A stretch of 64,000 nt of DNA, taken from Candidatus Termititenax sp. (GTDB lineage: Bacteria; Margulisbacteria; Riflemargulisbacteria; GWF2-35-9; DYQY01). A program made the position numbers and the translations under genes. Numbering within the stretch: the stretch's first letter is position 1; each line of letters starts with the position of its first letter. The notes under the pieces were generated by a model. That model was not told the origin of the DNA, searched no databases, and saw only the letters and a program-made list of their open reading frames with translations. Shown piece after piece: positions 48,701 through 63,700 of the stretch. Location of the stretch: assembly GCA_020719045.1 (NCBI GenBank), contig DYQY01000006.1:30898-94897 (forward strand), given 5' to 3'.

Positions 48701-51700
48701 AGCTGTTGCTAACCTAGAATTTCCATCTGAACGATAGGTTGTGTCTGGCAAAACATCCACGGTGATAATTAAAGACGCTGTTGGATTTACATTATTAACC
48801 CATAACATGTCCGAATAATCTGTTGTTGTTATATTGCCAGCATAGTCAACTATTGATAGTTTAAACTGGAATAAAGCATCTTTGGTGGAACCAAAAATAG
48901 CATTATTAGAGATAACACTGTCTCTGGTTACAAAGAAACAATAATTAAAAGGTGTTACTTGTCTATTATTAGTTGTGAATCTATCTCCGGAAGGTCTCTT
49001 TGTTAAAATATCATATGGAGAGCTTGCTAATACTTTATATATTCCATAATTATTTGAAACTAAGCTACCAAAATTATTAAAAGCAATATCTAAAGTGGCT
49101 ACTTCCTGTCCATTTCTAGAAACTAAAACTCTTATAAAAGAAAATTCATAAACATTGGTACTATTTATACTAAGAACTTTTTCATTATAAGCATCATCAT
49201 GCACTGTAAAATATAGTCTTATCCCTTTATGCCCGTCTATATAGAAAGTTGGAGTAGTTACTAATGAATGATTGGGCATTAAAGGCTGAATACCCCAAGT
49301 GCTCACATATGGTTTTTCAAAAAGTAGCTTTCTTTGGTTTTCATTTTTCCACCAAGATTCTTTAACACTTATTGAGCTTATAACAGGCGAGTTAGCATCA
49401 TAAACAACTATAGCATTGCTTGTACCAGAATAATTCCTAGCCTTATCCTCCCAAATTAAATCGATCCAGTTAATTCCAACATTAATATTAGCCGTAATAC
49501 TATCCCATGCGTCATACCATCTCTGATGAGAAGCTCCCTTATTCCCTTGAGTGTCGCTTGTTATTACTCTATATCTAAACGGATTCACCGGAAGACCAAT
49601 GCCTCCATTATCTGTAATATTTCCAACAAACGCCACACTATTTGCTGTTACCCAATTCTGTTTAGCTAATGCATTTAAAGTATTAACGTATATCATTTCT
49701 TTATACCCAAAGAAAGCTGGCATTATCTTCGATTTAAATTCTGTTGAAGGAACATCAAACGTAATTCTTTGCTCTGAGATTATAATTCTATTATTTGTTG
49801 CGCTTAAGGCACCAAGGTTCTTCTCAATATCCAAATCTAATAATTTTTCATATAAATAATATGAATTTAAAGTAACCGTCGGATTCCTTGTATCTACATA
49901 ATATGGAACGACAATGCTAATCGCACGGTCGCCATACATGTTGGGGATATTTACGGAAAGATACTGCTGTGCATTTACAGATAGCCTATCTCTATTTGCT
50001 GTAATTAATGTTCCAGTTGTATTCTTTGTTGAATAACCATAAAAACTATTGTAGTTATAGGTAATAAGTATTGGTGCTGTAGACCAATTATTATGGGTGG
50101 GTAAAGCCATGTTTGATGAAATAGCATTAAGTCCACTATAAGCATTCACAGATGAGCCATTAGAGAAAAATATAGGACGCTGATTCCATGCTCTTAACTG
50201 GTATGGCTCACCAGATACAACTATCTGCATGGAAACACGAATATCATTTGTGTTTGTACCTATCACGCCATCTACTAACCATGGCTGAACTTGATAATCC
50301 ATCCATGGTTCACTATTAATTGAATAACGTGAAGCATAGGTTTGTTGAGTAGGAACGCCAGCAGAAGTCATGTACAAAAACTCCATTTGAGTTTGTGCTG
50401 TTACAAGCTCTATTGGTTTAGACTTATAAACATGTGAGAATTTAATCTCGTCAATATTCTTCCCATAGTCCATTGCCCCAAGATTTAAAGTCGCCCCATC
50501 CTCTAAGCCATTAATGCTTACTTGAACTAAATCTCTAGCCCAGTCCCACCCCCCAAGACTTAAGTTAAAAGAAATATCATGAGTTGTCCTGCCAGTTGAC
50601 ATATTATAATAAGCACCTTGAAGTGGCTCACCATTAACATTTTTAATAGATAAACTCTCGTTATTAGATAAAGAATTCGATGCATTTACCCATGATTTCT
50701 CAAACCTATCCTGCGTATTCTGATAGAAAGCGAGCTGTTCAGATGACTCATCAAAGCCCCTTAGATAGAACTTAGCAGAACTGGAAACTACTATAAAATC
50801 CCGTCCCCACCTTCCTGCAACAGTTTCTACATATGGAAAATAATTCTGACTTGGGAATATCCCCCAAGCATGTTGCAGTCCAGCTGATAAAGTATCAAAA
50901 GCTGAATATATATACCTTGCACTATTACCTGTTGGAAACACATTCATTCTGTTGGTCTCAGAAGCGTAATGATTAATCTTATAATCATTGTTCTGCTCTG
51001 GTTGCTTTGTGTCATAACCATTCTCGCCACCAAAATTAAGATGCCCTTGTTCGCCTAAAATATTCTTTACTTTAAACTTATAGTCTGAATCTAAATAAAC
51101 AAATCCACTAAACTTTTTATCTAAAGTAGGTGCATTAAGGTCAGTATAGAAGTAAAAGTCTTTTGTTGCAGAATTACCCGCCCAGTCTTCGGCATATAGT
51201 CTAAGTCTATAGAACTGATCTCGTTCTCTAACATTAAAAGTTATTTGATTCATTGTAATCGTTGTATAAATAATATTCGTTGTACTAAACCAATTATTTG
51301 AAATAACCAAATCATTACTAATAAGAGCAAACTGAGCTAAATTAATAGTTTGGTCAGAGTGAAAGGAATTTATAGTAAGACCTGACGGCGCCTCCGAGGT
51401 TATTCGTTTGACAATATCCTGTGCAAAATTAAAGGTAAGTCCAGCTAAATTATATGTAGCATATTCTGACAAACTATTCATGCTTAAAAAGCTACCATTT
51501 TCTTGCCTTTCAGAAAGATCAAAACTAATCTTCTTTATCCCTGATCCAACGTTACCTGTTTGAGTTGCAGAATAATCTTTCATAAAAACTTGTATACCAA
51601 CATTGTTACTAATAACTAAAGCATACTCGATACCACCAACAGTTCTTCTGGCATTATTCGCACTATACTCTGAATGTAGTACTAAGTTCAAAGAAGGCTT

Positions 51701-54700
51701 AATGGTATCTATAAGCACGGACTGACCTTGCGAAATATTACCAGTATTACCAGCATTATCCGTTACCCTAATATAAAAACTATAAAGGTTGTCAGTAAGA
51801 GGCTTAGAAAAATAGTAATTCTTAGAATTTACTTGATTCATGGTTATCCTGACTGATTCAGTAACCTTACTGCCATCCTCTGGGAATGGTGCAATATATG
51901 CATAATAACAAGCTATCCCTGAACCACCAGGATCATAAGGGTTGGTCCAATTCCAAGTTAAAGATTGAGCTGTTTTAACAATACCAATATCCTCTCCAGT
52001 GTTATCCAAGGTTGGCTGAAAAACAGCGTTTGGTGTATTTCTGTCCATCCAGAACATATAAGACCTAACTAGCGGTTGCGACTTATTCCCAATCTTATCT
52101 TCAATTAAAATATAGAAATAAACATTCTTACTACTAACATCTACACCATTAAGTGATAGAGTATCCAATGAACAAGTATACAAATATCCCTTTGTTACAG
52201 GTACGCTGTTAATAAGATGTCTTAATCTGGGGTCACCATAATCAACAGTAACCGTCTTAATTAAAACTGCTTCATGCGCATTAGAAATATCATTCCCAGT
52301 TGCATAAATTTCTATATAAAACTTTGATATCCCTGCTTCTTCTTGATAATCTGGCCAGATAATATCGACAGTAACTCCATTATAGAATCTACCATCAACG
52401 CTTTTAGAAAAACTATTGCTGTTGCCATCTATCTGGTTGATACAATCTTGAAAAGGTAATACCCATAAAGAATCTACAGGATGAATAAACGTATCATACT
52501 TAGTTATATAAACTGTTTTCATCGATGTCCAGTTCCCTGCATTATCACATGCTCTTATTCTCAAATGATGTTGAACCTGACCTAGATTAGGCATAACACT
52601 TTCTGGTTTATAACCTTGGGATCCGACAGATATCTTAGCTCCATATTGTCTATTTAGCTCTGGCCCCCAATATATCTCAAACTGACTAATTCCTGAGTCA
52701 CCATCATCCGCAAAACTAGTAGCCAATTGACCAAAATTAAAGCTTACAGCGTTTGTAACAGATTGCCATACATCATGAGGAATCCCATTTAATTCATTTA
52801 CTGTAAAACCTTGTTTAAAACTTGGCGGTGTTGAATCAATCTTCAATGGGAAATCCGAACTAGCCCAAGGTGACTCATTACCTGCATAATCCACTGCTTT
52901 AACTTTACAACGAATTTCTCCAGTTAAATTGATAAAACTATTATCTGACAAGGACAGAAAAGATGCGGTAACTATTGCAATAGAAGAATAGGAACCATCA
53001 GATATCTCCACTACATATTGAGAAACTCCAAACTCATTTTCCTCTGGTGGCGTCCAAGAAAAAACACTCTGGGGAATGCTTTTACCCCAATATTTACCAC
53101 CAACGGCTACTCCAGAATTTGCCCATACCCTAGATATATTCCCAGGAGCAACTGTGTCGATAGCAAAATCAATAGACTTAATAGCGTCACCCTCTAGATC
53201 TGCTTTATTAATGCCACTTACCTCTACCCTAAATCTCTTTCCATTATTACCTGTTATTGGGATACTAATACCAGTACCGCCAATAAGCTTAGTATCCACT
53301 TCTTTATTATCTAAATTTACCAACGCATAACAGTACTCCTTTAATGGTGCTTTTGTATCCGTATACTCATAATTTGTTCCAAGAATACTGAGGTTAGAGC
53401 TCAAATAACTATTAACACCAACAACCGTAGTTACTCCTTGTTTAGGTATTGGTTTAGTTCTATCAAATTTATAAGATATACCAGCGCTCGTCGTCTTATA
53501 GAAATTATTAAGTTCAAGAGCATAATTTTTGTTACCTTCAGAATCATTAAGTATTGCGAAATCTACAAACCTATTAGAAAATTTTGTTAAAAAGTTATTG
53601 GTAGAATATATATGATCTGGCGGTTCATTATATGAATACCAACTCAGATTTTTTCCTTGGTTCCAAAGGGACTTTCTAGGATGATTGCTACTCCAAGAAT
53701 GCTCTCTATTTGGTAATAGAATATCCTCTGCAAAATAATGGACTACAAGACGACCAGGTGAGTTTTCATCGATAAAAATATTATCATGATAGTCACCATC
53801 TCCTGACCAACCTGAAGTATTCCCTGCAAAATCAGTTACTCTTAATTTAATTGTAGAATTAACATTTAAAGTTGCTAACCCAAAATTACTAGCACTAATA
53901 GTTGGGGTAAAAGCATCACAAACAATAATATCTTCATTCTTTTGATTTGGAGAAACATCTATCTCAACCTTTGCTATACCAGAACCTAATGAATGATCAT
54001 CATAGCCTCGAATCTTCCAAACAAAATAACCATCCATGTTTAAAAAGTCTTTAGAAACTAAAGCGAAGCTTGAAGGATTTTCAACATCATGTTCTCTTAG
54101 GAACTTCCCTAAATTTAATCTTAACTCATCAACCTGACCATCAATGGAAACAACTATACTTGTAATTATCTCTTTATAGTCAACAGTAATTTTATTAAAT
54201 AATATATTTAGATTCGTTGTGCTAAGCTTAGATTCAGATAGCACTAAATTATTATATAAATACTCACCATTAATAATAAACCAACCGCTATAATCACCCG
54301 CAGGAAGCAAGGCCCCCACAGCTGTCATATCTTTCGTAAGAGCATCTAGTTCATCTATGCTTACTCCTGATTGCTCAAATATATTTTTAGAACTTACCAC
54401 CCCAAAAGGTATGATTCCGGCAAAATGAATATTCTGTATTGCATCTTTTGTGTCTCTTACTTCATCTCTAATTCTATAAAAAGGAGATGAAACTTCCTCT
54501 GAAGATAAATAATCTTCACTAAATGCTATTACTATCTCTTCAGCTAAAAACTCTGGAATATCATACGTAACGCCTGCTTCTGTAGCTTCAGCTGTAATAA
54601 CATCAACAAACAACTGCTTATTTATAACTCCATTATTCTTAATAGCATTTTTTAAAGAAACTAGGCTCCCTTCTGTATTAATATCATCGTCATAATAGCT

Positions 54701-57700
54701 TTTCCTAAAAATATTCCCACCACTAATAAATGGATTCTCTCTAACATACTTCATTTCATCTTTTAGTTTTACCAATAACTCTGCATAAGTATAGTCTCCT
54801 TTACCATTTTCTGTTGATAAAAGACCTCCTGCTTGAAACTCAGCAATCATATTTGCTGATGTAAGCCGTCCATACTTAAAATAATCTACTATTGGATCTA
54901 TTCTTTGTTCCCAGTTATTAATAATTAAATCACTGAAAGATTGGTTTGATTGAAAGTAAACATCTTGATATTTATCTCCGTTTTCACCAGCAACTACCTT
55001 TCTAATAATCTCATTAGGTAAATTAAAGTCTCCTCCTGTTCCTCCATCAACGTCATTTTCTTCAATAAACTTAAAAATATTCTTCATCTGCGCTACATTT
55101 GTAGTGGAGATTCCACCCTGATAAAGCTCCAAGTATTTATCTGGAGCAGAAGGTGTCGCTGGACTGGTCTTATCTACGTTAAACCATTGTGAAAGTAAAG
55201 CAAAATCTGTTCTAGGATTCTTACCAAAATCTTGGTTTCCAGGAACATTATATGCTCCAGTATCTTCTAGCTCAAACTGTCTTATTTTATTCCCAAAACT
55301 ATCATAAGCATTAACCAACGCACAGTATCTACCCTCGGAAATATCAGTAGAAACATATTCTGTACCATTCAGTGTTATCATTAATTTATTTTCCAATCCT
55401 CCACTCTGCTTAGCCATATAGATATCTAACGAATAATAAGACACAGCCCCACCCGCCTGGTCTGCAACCGCTGTCCAACTAAAAGTAACGCCTGTTGAGT
55501 TTACTGTATTAGTTGCAGGACTTGTAAAAACTGGTTTATTTGGTGGGTATCTGTCAATTTTAGTTTGGAATATTTTCTTCCATGTAGCGCTCTTATTTCC
55601 TGTTTTATCAATTGCTTTGATACACAGATATTTAACATCACCAGATATAAAAGTTGTATTGTTTTCGGCTAATCCTTCCTTTTTAAATCTCGTATTAAAT
55701 GGGTTCAAATTTAAACCAATATTACCAAAAGGATAACCTCCTAATAAAACAACTTGATTCTCGTTAGCTAATAGCGTACCAGTTTCATAATAATAAGCGG
55801 CTACGGAGGGAGTATTTACTTCCCCATCAAGATTATAATATCCGTAATAATACTCATAGCCATCTACCCCACTATCGTCTGATGGCCTATCCCACGAAAA
55901 TCGGAAATTAAATCCTTTAACAATACCATTTATGCTTACGTTATTATAATCATATCTTGAACCTGGAGCCTCTCCAACAAAAGCATATACCATTATATTA
56001 TCCAAAGTAGGTGCATTACTATCATAAATGCAAACATTGCTAGTATCACTCCAAGCCCCAAAATTCCCCGCTCTGTCTATAGCCCTAATCTTCACTGAAA
56101 ACTCATCAAGTTGTTTAGGTGGAAAACTCACATCCTTAGTAGAATATAAATCCCGAACTCGATTAATTGCACCAAAAGGTATTTCCACGTATGGATTATG
56201 CACGGAACCATTTACATATCTTTGCACTTGATACTTCTCTATTCCACTTCCAGCAAAGAAACTATTGTCATCATTAGTATCCCTCTTTGGTAAATAAACC
56301 ATTTTTAAATTATTCTTAGAAACATAAACCTCTCCATCTGCTATTATTGGAGAATCCATCGTTGGAGGATTCTGCGTATCAACAAAAACATAATCTGACC
56401 CATAACTCCATCCAGATATAGAATCTCCAGAACTTCCATACTGAACACGATACTTCACAAAATACTGAGCATTTGGCGATAAGTTATAAATAGTAATATC
56501 AGTGTTATCTGTTGGGAAATTTAAGGTTACTATGTCTCCACCCTCACTTAAGCTACCGAAGGCAGGTTGAACATAATGTGCTTTATACACGCTTACTTCA
56601 TACTTTGGATACGCTGGATTTATATCTCTGTAGTAGCTTTCTGCTCCTTTATTGTCCTTACTCGTTATTGTAAAGCTAAAGCTATTTTTACTTGTATACA
56701 AAGGTGTTTCAATAACTGGTGAAACTGGTCTAGTTGGAGAAGTTCCAGATGAACCAAAATCAACACTATAACGATAAACTTCTTCCCAATCTGTAGCCTG
56801 ATTCTTCGCGAAATCTTCACTCTTTAAAAGAAGGCTATACGTACCATTTACGCTCGCAGAAAGATTTAAGGTACGGTCTGTCGTGGTCCCGGTAGTTTGT
56901 GAAGAATTATCTTTCAGCCACCGGTATTGGTAACTGTAAATACCAAACCCTTCGTCTTCACCTGGCATCCAAATAAAATGAAAGAAATCCTCTTGTCCAC
57001 CTTTAAAGGCTCTTGGTTTTGGCAAACCTTGGATAGCATCATTAGCATAAATTGAATATAGTGACTCATCTTTAGTTGTAGCTATTGGTGGGTTAATTGG
57101 AGCTTTAATATCAATAGGTAGCTGTCTGACTGTAGCAGTCACAGACTCGTTCCCAGCATAATCTATAGCCCAAATCTTACTAATAAAATCTATCTCTATT
57201 GGGACATTATATATAAGCTGGGTATCTGTTATCATATCATAAGAAGTTCTCAATGCACCTAATGGTTCACCAATAAACTCGGTATCCTCTGTCGCATAAT
57301 TATACATAGCTAGCCTATATCCTTTTATACCTGAGCCATTCGTTCCTTCTGGGTTATCTAAGGGCTCCTGCCATACTATCTTCACAGAGGAATCAGTTCG
57401 CTGAACAGCTTTTGGATTAATAGCTGCTTGTGGTGAACTCCTGTCAATAAGCACAGGAGTACCTCCTTTGATAGTAACATTTCCTGCATTGTCATAGATA
57501 TGTACTACAGGCTCAAATTCACATTCATTCACGCCATCTGAGTTGAAAGCTACTGTATAAGCATGATTGACAGTTGCAGTCAACCAAGTATTTATCGTTG
57601 TCTTTAATGATTTATCAATTTTATAAACATAAAAATTATAATGACTTATTTCTGACCCACCATAATCTATCGCTTCTCCAAATGAGAAAGTAATCTGACC

Positions 57701-60700
57701 ACTATCTCCTCTAGTATATGGATAATTATTATTACCATAAATATATGATGGACTCTCTGGCTTCAGTCCATCGTACTTTAATTGTGCTATGTTTTTCCAA
57801 TCCCATTCATTCGCAACATTATCTCTTAATTTTATCCATAAATTATAAACATCTGCAGAAACTGAACTTATTAAATCAGGCTTAATACTATATTTAAATC
57901 CTGAAGTTTCTCCGTTTAATGCTTGCGCTGGAGTGTCTTCCCTAGTTAAACAATACCTTTTTGCCCTCCAATCCACTAAGGAACCAGTAGGAGGCTCCCC
58001 TTCTAAGTCTTTACTAACTGAAACACCTGCTATTATCTCAATACGAGTATTATTAAACCATTTTGATTTATCAATAACTTGCGAACTATATCTATCTCGA
58101 ATCTCTACTGTAAAATCTGAGGTAGTAATATTAGGAGTTGAAACATCTATAGTATAAATATAATACTTAAGGTCAGCAGTATTCCCAGCATTGTCTATTA
58201 CTCTTAACAGCCAATAAAACTCTTGATATTCATTCCTAATACTAAACTGATTAAAATTTGGTTCTGCCTCAGTTAACAGATTACTAGTTATCTCATATTT
58301 ATTAGTAGAATCTCTAACTAAACGTTCAGTGAAAGTTGAGTAATCAACTTCAATATTAGTGGTTAGCATCCCATAACAAGCACTAACGCCAGAACCAGCA
58401 TCTGATATCTTAATAAAGAATTTAAAATCTGTTTCAACTAATTCTGGAATCCAACTTAATAAACTTAAACTTCTTTTTATTAAAGTTACGTCTTTATTAG
58501 CAGTGCTAAACACAGGACTAATAGAGTCAACTTGCAAACGATAAATTAATCTCAATCCATCATATAGATTTCCTGCATTATCAATTGGTCTAACATATAT
58601 ATAATATGTACCATTAGATATATTAATATTTATAGTAACCTTGCATTCTGTTGCACCTGCTTGTTGAAAATTAAAACTTGCGTTTACTATCTCTATTGTT
58701 TGTAATGTCTCATTTTGCGTAATAACATAGTAATAGCCTAAAACTCCAGATAATGACTGATTACGCGCTGAGTTCTGATCTCTAATAGCATCAAAAGTTA
58801 TTACCTTTGGCCCTTGCTCTTTAGTTAATAAATACCCTGGTTTATTATCTTCATTTTCATAATCATACATTGAATATGGAGCAATATTATCCCAACTAAC
58901 TATCATCATTAAGTTCTTCGATGTATTCCCTGCATTATCTTCTAAATAACTGTATATATAATTAATCGTCTCACGTAGTTCTGATACTTCTATACTCCAC
59001 GTTACGGGATTGCTAGTAATTGTTTTAACAAAAGTCCCAAGAAGAGCATAAGCTGATTCTATGGTGTACCCAACATCTTTTAGTCCAGAAAACCCTCGGT
59101 CACTAAACTGAACCGTAACTATCTCCATCCACTCTTTATTGCCTTCAGTTGTAAATCTAAAGCCTGAATAATCTACTGGATTTAGTTGATTAAAAGATGG
59201 CGCTAATGAGTCTTTTAAAAATGTAAAAAGATAGCTCTCTGTAACTTGATAGCGCTGACTATTATTAAAAGAAACGAAGATATCATTTGTCCCTTCTGAA
59301 AGATGTTCCCACTGAATAGAGAAAGTTGGGCTATACTCATTACGACTAACTCCACTAGCGAATATAGTCCAAGTAATAGGTTGCCCATTAGCAGAAACAC
59401 CATATTGTAAAACATTTAGAGTAGAAATCCCTGAAATATCTTTAAATGTAGTTAGAACATTATAAATTAAATCATTCGTCGAACTATTATGCCAATTTTT
59501 ATAACGGTATGTAGCATAAGCTGTATAATTATATGTTAATGCTGATTCCCATCTATATACTGAAAACAACTTATCGGTTGTTATTGTATTCCCAGCTCTA
59601 TCGCTAATCACTAAGAAAACATTATTTGTTCCATTATAAAAATCATTTGCCTGCATAGCCCAAGGTGGAACTTCAGGATAACGTATCTTCCCGCTTTTTA
59701 CATAATCTGGGCCAACACTGATATCTGTTGTAATCCAATAATAAACGTCTCCTATTCCTGAATCACCTATATCAGTAAAACTAATGGTTACTTGTTTATA
59801 CATCTCTGGCAAATGCCAATACTGACCCTCTTTAACTCCTTTATGAACTTTGTTTTCAACTGAAGAACTATCATAAGTTGGAACCCCAGTGTCAACTTTT
59901 ACTTCAAAAGCAAACCGGCCTATAGCGTTCCCTGCATTGTCGGTAACAAAAATATATATATTATTCGTTCCTGCTGATAAATTATTAAATGAGAGTGGCC
60001 ATTCAGAAACATAACTAACAGAGTTAACCGAGGTTGCAATAACTACAGGAACACCTGTAGCTGTGATCCTATAAGAGATACTTGCAATTCCTGATAGGCC
60101 AGCCTGATCAAAAATATTTAAACTAACTGTCGCTAACCATTGGTTATTAAATGTTGAATACCAGCCTGTATGTTTACTATTAACTAGGTAACCTAACTCA
60201 AAATTTGGCGTTAATGTATCCTTTTTCACTGTAGCAATTATTGCACTATTGGTGTTCCCTGCATTATCTGTAATGGCTACATGTATCTCTGAAATACCGT
60301 TTGTAATAATATCCCAAGTAATAGTCCAATCATTAGCAAGGGAGATTGTTGAGGTTGGGATATTATAAAAACCTGTATAGAAAGCTGAATTTCCACTAAC
60401 CCTTAAGGCAAACTTAACAGAATTAATCCCTGATAAGTTATCATTAAATGTTGCTATACTTTCTACATTATGACCTAACCAATCGGGGGTATTCCTATAC
60501 CAAATATCACTCAAAGCGCTTGTGGTATTAATGCTTGGAATAAACGAATCTTTTTTAATTGAAAATGCTTTATTACTTGATACATTACCAGCTCTGTCTG
60601 AAACTATTATCCAGACGTCATTTGTGCCTTCTCTTAAATCTTCCCAGTTTATACTAAAAGTAGGACTAAACTCAATAAGCACCACATCATTAGAAGAAAT

Positions 60701-63700
60701 ATTTACAGTAGGGCCTATGCTACTAGTTACTATCTTATAAGAAACAGTAACTATCCCAGAATATCCGACTTCTTTAATGTTAATAGTAACATTTGTTAAC
60801 CATCCTGGAGCGACTCTATACCAATTAGTATCGAAAGTCCTTTCACTTGGTATGCTAAAACTAGGAGCCGTGTCATCATACTTGATGGTAAAAAGAAGAT
60901 TGCTAGTCACTTGCCACCCAGCATTATCAGTAACTCTTACATAAATATCATTGCTTCCACTATGAATATTTGTCCACGCTATATCCCAAGTAGTAAAACT
61001 CTCTATCATTACACTGTGAGTTATGCTATGCCACTGAGTATTTGGATTAAAATTATTGTTATAAACTCCGTACTGGATTCCTGAAATATTAGAACTACCA
61101 GTATCCGTAAATACACAAGCTGTAATACTAGATATAAAACTTGGTTGATTGCCTAACCTATACCAAATATCAGTGTCATAGCTATTTAGTCTATCATAAT
61201 TAATTGCAATGGTTGGAGAGATTGTATCCTTGAGTAGCGTGACTAAATGATTATTGGTAATATTCCCTGCGCCATCAGCTATCATAATGGTTATGTCGTT
61301 TGTACCATTATGTAGCGCTGTCCAATCAATAGTTAATCCACTAATAAACAAATGATCAACCACGAAATTCGTAGTAAAAATACTTGCATCAGAATATCTA
61401 TAAACGCTATATGTCACTGACTTCATGCGAGAACCTTCTAAATCTGACATATCTACAGATGTTTTACTTAACCATGATGGGGTAATCATATGCCACTTAT
61501 CATAACCTTTTCCTGTTGTTGGGTTATTCAAAGAAAATGATGGCGCTACGTTATCATAAAAAACCCTAAAAACTTTATCTGAAGTAACCACCCATCCAGC
61601 ATTATCACTAACAACTACATAGATATCGTTAGTTCCATTAAAAAAAGCTGCTGAGTTTAAGTTCAGAAATTCACTAGAACCATAATCAATCAAGTTGCTA
61701 TTAACATTCTCATAGGGAAGACCCCATTGACCACCAGAAAAACGATAATTAAAGGTAATAAAAGTATTTGTGTTACCAGAAATCCAATACATATAATCAT
61801 CGATTAATGACCCACTTGCATCATCAGAAACTTTTACTTGTAACTCTCTAATATTTATAGAGTTATTTTCAAACCATTGAAGATTATTCCAAGAATTCAC
61901 TAAACCTTGTTTAGGACCAAGATTAGTCCCTAATGAAATATTTGGGCTAATACTATCTTTCTTAATATAAAATAATAAATCTGAAGTATTATTATTTGCC
62001 CTATCGTAGACATCTATATATACATTAGTTGTTCCCTCTTTAAACCAATTCCAATTAAAATAAGCTGAAGAATTGATTGTTTGAACGCTTTCATCTGTTG
62101 GCAAAAGAACATTCACTGACCTAAAATATTCTTGCTTGTCACCCGTGCTAAGTAAAAACTGAATAGTAGCTAAAAGAGCTGGGCCAATATCATTTATTGT
62201 AATAGACACATTGCTTAAAAATGAAGCATCTTTAGAAGACTTAAACCAAATATTTTGATAGCTAAAAGTTACATCAGTGAAAACAGGGTTCTTAGTATCT
62301 ATAAGTAAAGTAAAAGCCGCAACTTCAAGCGTATTACCTGCATTATCGCTTATATTTATCCAAATATTATTTGTGCCTTGCTCTAATTCATCAAAGGAAA
62401 TCCTTAGCTCTATATTCTTCGTTGTTAAGTTTATACCTAGAGAGATCTCTTTTACTACAGGCTGACTACCATTTCTTGTTACTAAACTCCAAGAATAACC
62501 ATCCAACAGTGAGCCACCATTATCAGATATGAGAATACCAATAGTAATTACGCCACCTTCAAAACTGTTATACCAAGAATTCTGGCCATAATTACCTCCA
62601 GCTGTCATTTTATAAAAAGGAATAATAGTATCTTTTCTAATTGTACCGATCAGCGTATCTAACACATTGCCAACACCATCAGCTACGTTTAGATAAATAT
62701 CATTCTCCCCATTATCTAATATCGACCAAGAAACAGCCCATAACTTGTCATAACTAACAACTGACATGTTCCAAGATATTTTATGAGCTTCTCCATTAAC
62801 ACTGATTCTGTAACTTATGGAACTTAACAGAGAATTCTGTTTGTCTAAATCTACAGGATCTTCGATTATCATGTTAAAAGTAATAATATTCTCAGGTGTT
62901 TTATACCATGAATTAAATGTTGGAATAATCCTCCAACCGTAAGAAGGAGATATGGTATCTTTTCTTACTATAAAGTATGACCCATCATCAAAATTATGAC
63001 TACTGATACTATTATTAGCATGGTCTCTCACCATAAAGCTAATAGTAGTTATTCCTTCCCCTAGTGAATTAAAAAATCCTTTTTCAAAATTATGAGTAGC
63101 TACAACATTTAAAGAACTACCAGAAACCGTTTTAATAAGAACTGACCATGACTTATCTTCATAATTAATTACGTATATGCCAGAATGAGAATCAGCTACA
63201 TTTATAGTAACTACCTTATAAGTGTTTCCTTCTAAAATGTTTATTATAGCCTCTGACAACCAACCATCTAAAAACATCTTAAACCGAGAATCTCTAGTAA
63301 TTGAAACAAAATTTGGGGTAACAGTATCTTTCCAAACCTCGCAAAGAACGTCTTGGGTTTGCTGACCTGCCCAATCTGATGCAGAAATAATTATCTCATT
63401 AACACCTTGGGTTAAAGCATTCCAATTAATTTGCCAACCATCTTCAGGATATACCCTTGTAATTGGACTATTCGGTCTTTGGTCTGTTTGCCTAACTGTG
63501 GCAATATACTGACCACTATTTGCACTTGTAAAATAATTAATCTCTTTTAACCCAGAACCCAAGACAGTCTCATATGCAAAGGCATTAAGCTTATAGTTAG
63601 ATTCATTTGACCAAACATTTACCCAAGATCTAAATGGAGACTCATTCTTAATAATATTATTTGATACATTCGGAGCACCATCATCTCTTTTAACATAAAA

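Noticed and set aside
33939-62465. Plus-strand open frames inside the giant gene (for example 35340-35678, 49551-49859 and 33939-34352)
   Set aside because: They have no ribosome sites or recognisable families, and they mirror the repeat structure of the opposite strand. They are antisense shadows of the long frame.
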